Part shown: positions 23,075-27,934 of the stretch, one piece after another
Position numbering within the stretch: position 1 is the stretch's first letter
Layout of the letters: the number at the start of each line of letters is the position of its first letter
IMG/VR virus record: IMGVR_UViG_3300012984_000007
Span: 1-30,987 of that record
DNA from: a virus
Length of the DNA stretch: 30,987 nucleotides
Direction: 5' to 3' (one strand)
Translations under genes and position numbers: made by a program
The notes under the pieces: generated by a model
Seen by the model: only the letters and a program-made list of their open reading frames with translations
What the model was told of the DNA's origin: nothing
Database searches by the model: none

Positions 23075-23182
23075 ATGTCTGAAGAACAAGAAGAGACTGA
23101 ACAGAAACAAGACCCTGAGTGGTTGTTAAACATCGAGACCATCTATGATGGCCATGAAGTTTGTGAATCATGCGAAGGGTAA
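23075..23182 (+). CDS. Acidic microprotein with a C-x-x-C pair, 35 aa
   Basis: A short frame after AAAAGGAAGATAACT, well spaced. The first half is very acidic (SEEQEETEQKQDPEW) and the end is HEVCESCEG, with two cysteines in C-x-x-C spacing and a preceding His. One zinc or redox half-site is possible, but 35 residues are too few for certainty. The ribosome binding site and tight packing between neighbours support it as coding. Confidence 0.5.
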   Translation: MSEEQEETEQKQDPEWLLNIETIYDGHEVCESCEG

Positions 23183-23209
23183 TCCGATTAAACTAACAAG
23201 GAGCTTTTA

Positions 23210-24199
23210 ATGGCTAATCCAAATCTAATCTTCCTTCTTCCACCACTTCCTGGTGCTGTAGTAGGTGGAGCATCTCAATATACAGACACTGTTTTAACAG
23301 ACACGCAAGGTGTTTGGAACACTTACATAATCCCTTCTGGGATTGGACCTAACATTGGAGTAGCACTATCTGCTCCTAGTACCGCAGTAGTTAAACTTCA
23401 AGCTACAGTTGATAGCATCGCTGCGGTTAGTGGTCAAGATACTCTAGCTGAAGCCGTGACTTTGATCGCAGCAACTTCCTACACTGGTTGGTCTGTAGGT
23501 ACTTCTGGTGGGGTTATTACCTTTACTGCTGATTCTACTGGTGCAAGAGATGGTACTTACAACTATGACAACGGACAAACTGGTGTCAATGGTTCTATCT
23601 CATTGACCACACAAGGTAAGACTGCTGTGAATGCTGTTGATACTTTAACTATTCTCACACCTGCTATAGCAAATGGTAATGTTGGAGTTGCTCTTAATGG
23701 TGGATCAAATGTTGATACCGCAGTTCTTTTAGGAGACACTGCTGCACAAGTTGCTACCAAGATTGCAGCCTCTATTTTTACTGGTTATGTGGTCACTAAC
23801 CCTTCTCCTGGAGTGGTTGTCTTTACAGCTTCTACACCTGGTCCTCAAGTTGGAGCTAACACTCTAACACCTAATGCAACTGGTGTCACTGGTACCTTGC
23901 TTCAAACAACTGCCGGTGTTACTGCTGTAGCAGCCATCGCTAAGTTGACCTTAACAAGCGGCGCCTCTCAAGTAGGTACTGTCACTGTTAAGTTAAATGG
24001 TGTAGCTTTTACAACTGAAATCACTGAATCTACTAGCATTCTCTGGGTCGATGTTCCTAATGCTACTTCAACTGGAGGTACAGCTTACATTGGAGGTATC
24101 TCTTATCCCATCACAGCTTTGAGATCATATGTTGCAACGGCTCTAGCTTCTAATAAGGCCACTGTTTCAATCAGAACCAATGGAGCTAAGTACTGGTAA
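23210..24199 (+). CDS. Beta-rich repeat virion protein (fibre or decoration candidate), 329 aa
   Basis: CTAACAAGGAG precedes the ATG. Two related modules of about 90 residues are visible: residues ~60-145 (ATSYTGWSVGTSGGVITFTA ... GKTAVNAVD) and ~145-245 (ASIFTGYVVTNPSPGVVVFT ... TAGVTAVAAI). Each shows an xxTGYxV, GVVxFTA, GVTGTL pattern. The last ~80 residues form another beta domain. It has no membrane segment or catalytic motif. This Ala/Thr/Val/Gly-rich, Cys-free composition is typical of phage surface or fibre modules. Being last in the late operon, just before the terminator, fits a decoration or accessory fibre protein. Confidence 0.65.
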   Translation: MANPNLIFLLPPLPGAVVGGASQYTDTVLTDTQGVWNTYIIPSGIGPNIGVALSAPSTAVVKLQATVDSIAAVSGQDTLAEAVTLIAATSYTGWSVGTSGGVITFTADSTGARDGTYNYDNGQTGVNGSISLTTQGKTAVNAVDTLTILTPAIANGNVGVALNGGSNVDTAVLLGDTAAQVATKIAASIFTGYVVTNPSPGVVVFTASTPGPQVGANTLTPNATGVTGTLLQTTAGVTAVAAIAKLTLTSGASQVGTVTVKLNGVAFTTEITESTSILWVDVPNATSTGGTAYIGGISYPITALRSYVATALASNKATVSIRTNGAKYW

Positions 24200-24220
24200 C
24201 TAAGCTCTTCTAAAAGTAAA

Positions 24221-24246
24221 GCCTCCCTAGGGAGGCTTTTTCTTTA
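24221..24246. terminator. Bidirectional terminator between converging arms
   Basis: GCCTCCCTAGGGAGGC (24221-24236) is a perfect 16-base palindrome followed by TTTTTC on the plus strand. On the minus strand it is followed by TTTACTTTTA. It sits between the rightward gene ending at 24199 and the leftward gene ending at 24244, so it can stop transcription from both sides. Confidence 0.9.
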
Positions 24247-24615
24247 TTTACTATGGTGATCATGAAGCTGTCTAATCACGAATCTTAACATTGTTAAGTC
24301 CTTGATTCTTTGATTGATCTGTTTCCTAACATCTCCAGATAATCTCTTAACTATCTTGGTCAAGTAAGTGATGTCCATCTTAAATCTGTTGTAGCAGACA
24401 ACCAAGAGGTCTAGACCTGTTTGTCTGTCCGTTCCTGTCTCCAACCACTTGATTAGTTTAGCGAAACTGTCTGTCTCAGGTATGATCGCTATCTGGTCAT
24501 CCATGGTGGACCCTCCGTCTACAGCTGTCATCTTCCCTTTGAAAGATATGACCTTTGATCTCGAGCGAACCGGTGACCACCACCAAGCCTTTAACGCGTG
24601 TAATATATCAGGCAT
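24244..24615 (-). CDS. Hypothetical leftward protein, 123 aa
   Basis: Not recognised. It starts with an aromatic/basic stretch (HALKAWWWSPVRSRSKVISF), has an acidic loop (DGGSTMDDQIAIIPETD) and a helical C-terminal half (DITYLTKIVKRLSGDVRKQI) ending LHDHHSK. There is no clear membrane segment. The leader is excellent: on the minus strand CTGCCACTAACTATAATACA, then AAAAGGAGAAAGG before the ATG. Its first codons contain a copy of the CGTGTAATATAT palindrome (24597-24609). It is the last gene of the leftward arm and reads into the bidirectional terminator. Confidence 0.7.
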   Translation of the reverse strand: MPDILHALKAWWWSPVRSRSKVISFKGKMTAVDGGSTMDDQIAIIPETDSFAKLIKWLETGTDRQTGLDLLVVCYNRFKMDITYLTKIVKRLSGDVRKQINQRIKDLTMLRFVIRQLHDHHSK

Positions 24616-24651
24616 GAACCTTTCTCCTTTTGTATTATAGTTAGTGGCAGA

Positions 24652-24680
24652 AAATAAAAAAGACCACCCGAAGGTGGTCT
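24652..24680 (-). terminator. Leftward terminator with UUCG tetraloop
   Basis: On the minus strand, AGACCACC-TTCG-GGTGGTCT forms an 8-bp stem capped by a C(UUCG)G tetraloop and followed by TTTTTATTTT. This is a textbook terminator for the gene at 24704-25141. Confidence 0.95.
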
Positions 24681-24681
24681 C

Positions 24682-24694
24682 TTTGTAATATACG
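24682..24694. promoter_or_regulatory. Palindrome copy TTTGTAATATACG
   Basis: This is a match to the recurring CGTRTAATAYACG element. It lies between the stop of the gene at 24704 and its terminator, an unexpected place for a promoter of a leftward gene. Its role may be architectural, or it may act on the unit beginning at 24615. Confidence 0.35.
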
Positions 24695-24703
24695 AGGAAC
24701 TCT

Positions 24704-25141
24704 TTACTTGATCAAGTCAAGAAGAGTTTTTATAGCTACTTTGATCTTGTCTAGTTCCTCCTTCATGTTTTGATTTTCAAGCTTCAAGGCTTCGTTCTCT
24801 TCCTTCAAAGTGTTCATCTGATTTCTCAATGGAGAAACTCTAACCGTAGTTAAGGTCTCTTCATTCTTCTGAACTATGTTTCCAATGACCGTCACGATCA
24901 TAGGTTTGCCTGTAGCATCTCCTACGATAGCGACGATCTCTTGATCCTTGAAGGTTGTCAAACGACCGTGCTTAGGTTTGTCCATGTCGAACTGAATCCC
25001 GATGTCCTGATGGAACCAATGAACTCCCTTCTGGCCTTCTAGAACCTGTTCAGTGAACTCCCTTTTGTCGTTGAGATCGACTATGCCGAACCGAAGTTCA
25101 AGCTGCTCTTGTGCATGTTTGGAAAGTCCGTCGATGTACAT
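24704..25141 (-). CDS. Hypothetical protein with C-terminal coiled coil, 145 aa
   Basis: The first ~100 residues look like a compact alpha/beta domain (MYIDGLSKHAQEQLELRFGI, EGQKGVHWFHQDIGIQFD, EIVAIVGDATGKPMIVTVIG). The last ~40 are a leucine-zipper-like coiled coil (NTLKEENEALKLENQNMKEE). Thus a dimeric, possibly regulatory protein. No family recognised. AAAGGAG lies close before the ATG on the minus strand. A terminator precedes it at 25176, so its expression may depend on readthrough, and it is followed by the UUCG terminator. Confidence 0.72.
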   Translation of the reverse strand: MYIDGLSKHAQEQLELRFGIVDLNDKREFTEQVLEGQKGVHWFHQDIGIQFDMDKPKHGRLTTFKDQEIVAIVGDATGKPMIVTVIGNIVQKNEETLTTVRVSPLRNQMNTLKEENEALKLENQNMKEELDKIKVAIKTLLDLIK

Positions 25142-25163
25142 TCAAACTCCTTTGGTTTGTGGT

Positions 25164-25199
25164 CTAAAAGAACGAAAGGGGACCTTTTGGGGTCCCCTT
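25164..25199 (-). terminator. Leftward terminator between two genes
   Basis: On the minus strand, AAGGGGACC pairs with GGTCCCCTT (plus 25176-25199), followed by TTTCGTTCTTTT. It ends the unit encoding the 90-aa protein at 25219 and may attenuate transcription into the gene at 24704-25141. Confidence 0.85.
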
Positions 25200-25218
25200 A
25201 AATCCTAGTTATGAAAGG

Positions 25219-25491
25219 CTAGTTGCTCTTGATGTTCTGGATACGAACGTACTTGCCCTTGTCCGTCTCGTTGGCCTTGACGAAGACCCAAACGTTCACG
25301 GCCGTCACATTCCCGATGTTCTTCTGGAGGCTGGTCAGGTGCTTGATCATCTCGGCGATCTGAACGGCAACCTTTTCCTTCTTCAGATCACCACGCTTGG
25401 CAGCGATCTCCTTCTTGGCAGCTTCCTTGATCTTGAAGATGTCCTTCTCGATCTGAGTCATGTCCTCGAACTTCTTCTTGCTGTTGGCCAT
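25219..25491 (-). CDS. Lys-rich small protein with distinct codon usage, 90 aa
   Basis: Start chosen at the ATG (complement of 25489-25491) following CAGGAGGGCCGCAAAG on the minus strand. Longer in-frame starts at 25542 and 25569 lack ribosome binding sites, and the last overlaps the promoter's -10 box. The product is basic and helical (MANSKKKFEDMTQIEKDIFK ... AAKKEIAAKRGDLKKEKVAV), then a beta-like end (VNVWVFVKANETDKGKYVRI). It uses CTG, CGT, AGC and GCC codons and is clearly GC-richer than its neighbours. With its own promoter and terminator, it is probably a strongly expressed, possibly nucleic-acid-binding early protein, or a recent acquisition. Function unknown. Confidence 0.72.
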   Translation of the reverse strand: MANSKKKFEDMTQIEKDIFKIKEAAKKEIAAKRGDLKKEKVAVQIAEMIKHLTSLQKNIGNVTAVNVWVFVKANETDKGKYVRIQNIKSN

Positions 25492-25567
25492 CTTTGCGGC
25501 CCTCCTGTTCAACGAGCATCTAGTCTTCCATACGGAAGGCATTTTGTTTTGCTCATCTGATAGTTCC

Positions 25568-25595
25568 ATTATACACCGAACAAAAAGTTTGTACA
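25568..25595 (-). promoter_or_regulatory. Leftward sigma-70-type promoter
   Basis: On the minus strand, TGTACA (25595-25590), a 16-base spacer and TATAAT (25573-25568), followed by GG. The same TGTACA/TATAAT arrangement occurs at 27518-27546. It drives the gene at 25219 through a ~70-base leader. Confidence 0.7.
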
Positions 25596-25614
25596 CTACT
25601 TTTGAAACTTTTTT

Positions 25615-25649
25615 CAAAAAAAGAAAAGGCCTAGGAATAACCCTAGGCC
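25615..25649 (-). terminator. Leftward terminator
   Basis: On the minus strand, GGCCTAGG-GTTATT-CCTAGGCC (plus 25628-25649) is followed by TTTTCTTTTTTTG. It is a strong intrinsic terminator for the gene at 25660-26016, directly upstream of the next promoter. Confidence 0.93.
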
Positions 25650-25659
25650 CTACAACGAC

Positions 25660-26016
25660 TTAGCTCTTGGTGATCTCGTCGATCTTGATCTTCAGTTGAT
25701 CGATCTGGTTGTCTGTCTCAACCACAAGCCTCTCAAGTGACTGATAATCGGTCTCAATCATCTTGACTGTGGTCTTGTGGTTGTGATTCATCCACTCATA
25801 GGTAAAAACTCCTATGGCGATCCAGATTCCCAGGGCTCCAACGAGTGATAGGTTAGGATTGGCAGCTGCCATGAAGACATTGAAGATAGCAGCAGGAACC
25901 AGACCAATGGAGATCGAGGTCATCAAGGTCTTGGATTTGGATTGTTTCTCCAACCTCTTGATCTCGATCTTCAACTCCGTCAAACGTTTCGATCCTTCGT
26001 GAATAAAGACTCCCAT
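25660..26016 (-). CDS. Two-membrane-segment protein, holin-like, 118 aa
   Basis: Start chosen at the ATG complementary to 26014-26016 because GTAGGAGGTGAAC stands directly before it. An in-frame GTG two codons earlier is inside that site. The product has a charged N-terminal helix (SKRLTELKIEIKRLEKQSKS), two hydrophobic spans (about residues 34-52, SISIGLVPAAIFNVFMAAA, and 57-75, LSLVGALGIWIAIGVFTYE) and a C-terminal coiled coil (DYQSLERLVVETDNQIDQLK). Two spans with both ends cytoplasmic is the class II holin layout, but length and coiled coils also fit superinfection-exclusion or envelope-tethering proteins. It is last in a cluster of envelope-directed proteins. Confidence 0.7.
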   Translation of the reverse strand: MGVFIHEGSKRLTELKIEIKRLEKQSKSKTLMTSISIGLVPAAIFNVFMAAANPNLSLVGALGIWIAIGVFTYEWMNHNHKTTVKMIETDYQSLERLVVETDNQIDQLKIKIDEITKS

Positions 26017-26034
26017 GTTCACCTCCTACAAACT

Positions 26035-26056
26035 CTCCCTGTCGTACGACAGGGAG
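26035..26056. other. Perfect 22-base palindrome upstream of the holin-like gene
   Basis: CTCCCTGTCGT and its exact complement meet without a loop at 26045/26046. The site lies between the stop at 26071 and the ribosome binding site at 26022-26028, so as RNA it would form a hairpin just before translation starts. No T-run follows on the minus strand. Operator, attenuator or RNA-processing site. Confidence 0.55.
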
Positions 26057-26070
26057 TTATTTCTGTTGTC

Positions 26071-26355
26071 TTACTTGTGGTGAGAAACGGCAGCGTAGGC
26101 AATCGCAGAGCCAGCGATGATGGCCACGCTTGTAGAGATGGAGCTGAAGAGGAACAAGCCAATCGCTTGGCGATAAGCAGTGTCCCTCTCCTCGATGGTC
26201 TTCTTGAGCTCAGCCCTGAGATCAGCTTCAACCTTAGTATCGGTCTGAGTCTGAGTGGTCTGAGTATCGGCTGGTGGAGGAATAACTTCCCCTTCAGCGA
26301 AGATCGTGGTAGACAGCGTGAGAGCCATCAAAGTAGTAGCAATGAACCTTTTCAT
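26071..26355 (-). CDS. Secreted/membrane protein with signal peptide and C-terminal membrane segment, 94 aa
   Basis: Start set at the ATG complementary to 26353-26355, after CTAACTACATG and AAAAGGAGAA on the minus strand. An in-frame TTG six bases earlier is less likely. Residues 1-20 (MKRFIATTLMALTLSTTIFA) are a signal peptide with a likely cut after A20. Then comes a Pro/Thr/Gln linker (PPPADTQTTQTQTD), a charged helix (VEADLRAELKKTIEERDTAY) and a hydrophobic span (~residues 63-88, AIGLFLFSSISTSVAIIAGS). An exported helix with a C-terminal anchor is not a standard spanin or holin. Its neighbours (a lipoprotein and a two-span protein) suggest an envelope-disrupting or exclusion module. Confidence 0.7.
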   Translation of the reverse strand: MKRFIATTLMALTLSTTIFAEGEVIPPPADTQTTQTQTDTKVEADLRAELKKTIEERDTAYRQAIGLFLFSSISTSVAIIAGSAIAYAAVSHHK

Positions 26356-26407
26356 AAACAAGTTCTCCTTTTCATGTAGTTAGTTACTATATCTCAGAAA
26401 GGTTGAA

Positions 26408-26426
26408 TGATGGAAAACTTCCATCA
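26408..26426. other. Small hairpin between lipoprotein and secreted-protein genes
   Basis: TGATGGAA and TTCCATCA form an 8-bp stem with a 3-base loop. No good T-run follows on the minus strand, so only weak termination or mRNA protection is expected. Confidence 0.45.
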
Positions 26427-26915
26427 TCAATAGTAGAAACCATTACCATCAGGCCTCCACAAACCATCCGAGTATTGACTCAAGTCAAAGATGGATAGAG
26501 TGTGAGTAGGGTCTTGATAGGTACTAGTCCAAACTACCTTAGAACCAACCTTCTGAATGACCTGTGTGCTGTACACAACAGGTAAAACCGGACAAGGTAC
26601 GTTGACGTCTTGAACTGGGTAACTGTTGCTGTTGAATAAGTAGTGAAAGATCACCTCGCCATTGTCATTCAAAACTCTCCAATCCACAGTTGTGTTCGAT
26701 GGTGGTGGAGGAAGAACGACCACGTGAAGTTGTACCGTAGGGCCTGAGTAAGGCGTAGGTGTAGGACTAGGTGAAGGATCAGGATCACCAGCTTTCGTAG
26801 AAGGTGTTGAAGTAGGTGTAGGAAGTCCAACACTAACGATTCCACTAGTGTTCGTCGTTGGTGAATCGCAGGCCACCATCAACAGTGACAACAGTATCAA
26901 GACCATGTATCTCAT
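26427..26915 (-). CDS. Predicted lipoprotein, 162 aa
   Basis: The N-terminus (MRYMVLILLSLLMVAC) is a lipoprotein signal with a near-lipobox LMVA|C17, so the mature protein would start with acylated Cys followed by Asp. In Escherichia coli, Asp after Cys favours inner-membrane retention, but host rules may differ. Residues ~30-60 are a Pro/Ser/Thr linker (PTPTSTPSTKAGDPDPSPSP), then comes a beta-rich domain (TVQLHVVVLPPPPSNTTVDW ... VVYSTQVIQKVGSKVVW) with no catalytic motif. The proline-rich lipoprotein resembles outer-membrane spanins, though it is long for that. Superinfection exclusion is an alternative. AAAAGGAGAG precedes the ATG. Confidence 0.75.
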   Translation of the reverse strand: MRYMVLILLSLLMVACDSPTTNTSGIVSVGLPTPTSTPSTKAGDPDPSPSPTPTPYSGPTVQLHVVVLPPPPSNTTVDWRVLNDNGEVIFHYLFNSNSYPVQDVNVPCPVLPVVYSTQVIQKVGSKVVWTSTYQDPTHTLSIFDLSQYSDGLWRPDGNGFYY

Positions 26916-26929
26916 GGTTCTCTCCTTTT

Positions 26930-26950
26930 CTATGTGATGTCAAAGACCAT
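26930..26950 (-). CDS. Possible six-residue leader peptide (MVFDIT)
   Basis: On the minus strand, TAGGAGG lies 11 bases before ATG GTC TTT GAC ATC ACA TAG, and the stop is closely followed by the AAAAGGAG of the lipoprotein gene. The ribosome binding site lies in the loop of a hairpin (26957-26973). It could couple or gate translation of the lipoprotein. So short a frame may be chance. Confidence 0.25.
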   Translation of the reverse strand: MVFDIT

Positions 26951-26956
26951 TACCGT

Positions 26957-27051
26957 TCGCTCCTCCTAAGCGACACTCCACTCCGTTTTCTTCCTCTACG
27001 ACTGGTGACGTAGCATCGGCACGTTAGAGTCTCCCACGTCTGAGGTGGGAG
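26957..27051 (-). ncRNA. Structured leader region (three hairpins)
   Basis: Between the stop at 27059 and the lipoprotein gene, three stems are visible: 27031-27051 (CTCCCAC/GTGGGAG), 26996-27013 (CTACG/CGTAG) and 26957-26973 (TCGCT/AGCGA, loop TAGGAGG on the minus strand). None has a clear T-run. The density of structure suggests an RNA-level control element for the envelope-protein genes. No known riboswitch class recognised. Confidence 0.4.
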
Positions 27052-27058
27052 GTTTGTC

Positions 27059-27499
27059 TTAGATGAACCACCAACCCAAGGACATCCTCGTCCTTTGATC
27101 GATGAGCTGCTGCATGACGCGTCGTTTCTGATACGACACTGGAACCTGTCCCTTGTAGAGACGTTGGCTCACAACCTCGTAAAGATCGTCAGCATGAGTG
27201 TCTAACAGCTTGTAGTTTTGATTGGACTCTTCATACTGTCCGATGATGAAGATCACCAACTCCGGAAGAGTGGTGTAAACTCTAGAGTACCTCCTAGGAG
27301 CCTTGGTCTTGGGAAGCTCCAACCTGTTTTGGATGAACCAATAATGGTTCAGAAACTCCTTCGTATGGTCTGGAGCAAACACGAAGGCTCCAACCTCAGG
27401 TCTTGCCAACGACAAGCCCATGTACGTGTGCGATCTGATGTTCCCCTTGAACTCAAGATCGTCATCTGTGGTCAGATGAACCTTTCTGAACTGATGCAT
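27059..27499 (-). CDS. Hypothetical protein, 146 aa
   Basis: Not recognised. The product is globular and aromatic-rich (HTYMGLSLARPEVGAFVFAP, TKEFLNHYWFIQNRLELP) with a basic, helical C-terminus (SQRLYKGQVPVSYQKRRVMQ ... RTRMSLGWWFI). There is no membrane segment or signal peptide. GGAGGTGCAAGA precedes the ATG on the minus strand, with a perfect promoter ~20 bases further up, so its mRNA has a very short leader. It probably starts the transcription unit that continues into the lipoprotein and membrane genes. Codon choice is somewhat GC-richer than in the NUMOD genes upstream. Confidence 0.72.
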   Translation of the reverse strand: MHQFRKVHLTTDDDLEFKGNIRSHTYMGLSLARPEVGAFVFAPDHTKEFLNHYWFIQNRLELPKTKAPRRYSRVYTTLPELVIFIIGQYEESNQNYKLLDTHADDLYEVVSQRLYKGQVPVSYQKRRVMQQLIDQRTRMSLGWWFI

Positions 27500-27517
27500 T
27501 CTTGCACCTCCAGGTCC

Positions 27518-27546
27518 ATTATATCACAAGATTCAAAAGATGTACA
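27518..27546 (-). promoter_or_regulatory. Leftward sigma-70-type promoter with extended -10
   Basis: On the minus strand, TGTACA (27546-27541), a 17-base spacer and TATAAT (27523-27518), preceded by TGA (extended -10) and followed by GG. It directs the gene at 27059-27499. Confidence 0.8.
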
Positions 27547-27621
27547 CAACAAAAGAAAGATGAAGAAAGTTCCGTCTTACTACCATTAACTTTACACTGT
27601 TAAGATTCGTGAACTGGCAAA

Positions 27622-27646
27622 TAAAAAAGGCTGCCTAAGGGCAGCC
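27622..27646 (-). terminator. Leftward terminator
   Basis: On the minus strand, GGCTGCC-CTTA-GGCAGCC is followed by TTTTTTATTTG. A clear intrinsic terminator ending the unit with the gene at 27666, ~75 bases before the next promoter. Confidence 0.95.
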
Positions 27647-27665
27647 CGTTTCAATCTATTTATAT

Positions 27666-27869
27666 TTACTTCTTAACTTTACTGACCGAGGTACTGAAGT
27701 GGTTCTTGATATGGGTGACCACTCCATCTTGAGTCAAGGTCAATCGGTCTGAAGGATACCACTTCCTCATATGATCAAGGGCTTCCTTCAACTTGTCAAA
27801 CTCAAACTCTTTAACATCATGGCCTGAACAAGTCCGTCCCTTTACAATCATCTTGACCTTAGTTTTCAT
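27666..27869 (-). CDS. Small basic protein, 67 aa
   Basis: Start chosen at the ATG complementary to 27867-27869, seven bases after AAGGAG on the minus strand. Longer in-frame versions lack a ribosome binding site and would run through the promoter at 27889. The product (MKTKVKMIVKGRTCSGHDVK, helix DKLKEALDHMRKWYPSDRLT, then LTQDGVVTHIKNHF) reads as a beta-alpha-beta domain rich in Lys, His and Arg. No family recognised. It follows the NUMOD3 gene and has its own possible promoter. Confidence 0.7.
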   Translation of the reverse strand: MKTKVKMIVKGRTCSGHDVKEFEFDKLKEALDHMRKWYPSDRLTLTQDGVVTHIKNHFSTSVSKVKK

Positions 27870-27888
27870 CTTCAATCTCCTTGAGTAC

Positions 27889-27917
27889 AATGTACCATAC
27901 ATACGTAAACGTGTACA
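27889..27917 (-). promoter_or_regulatory. Possible third TGTACA promoter
   Basis: On the minus strand, TGTACA (27917-27912), a 17-base spacer, then TACATT (27894-27889), a weaker -10. The TGTACA and spacing match the other two leftward promoters. It would serve the 67-aa gene. Confidence 0.45.
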
Positions 27918-27934
27918 CAGGAAGATGAAACATT

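Noticed and set aside
25492-25617. Longer N-terminus for the 25219 gene
   Set aside because: It would overlap the TATAAT promoter and lacks a ribosome binding site, while AGGAGG precedes the ATG at 25491.
25942-26379. 145-codon plus-strand frame across the membrane-protein genes
   Set aside because: It runs antisense to two leftward genes with good leaders and spans the hairpin at 26035. It has no ribosome binding site and unnatural composition.
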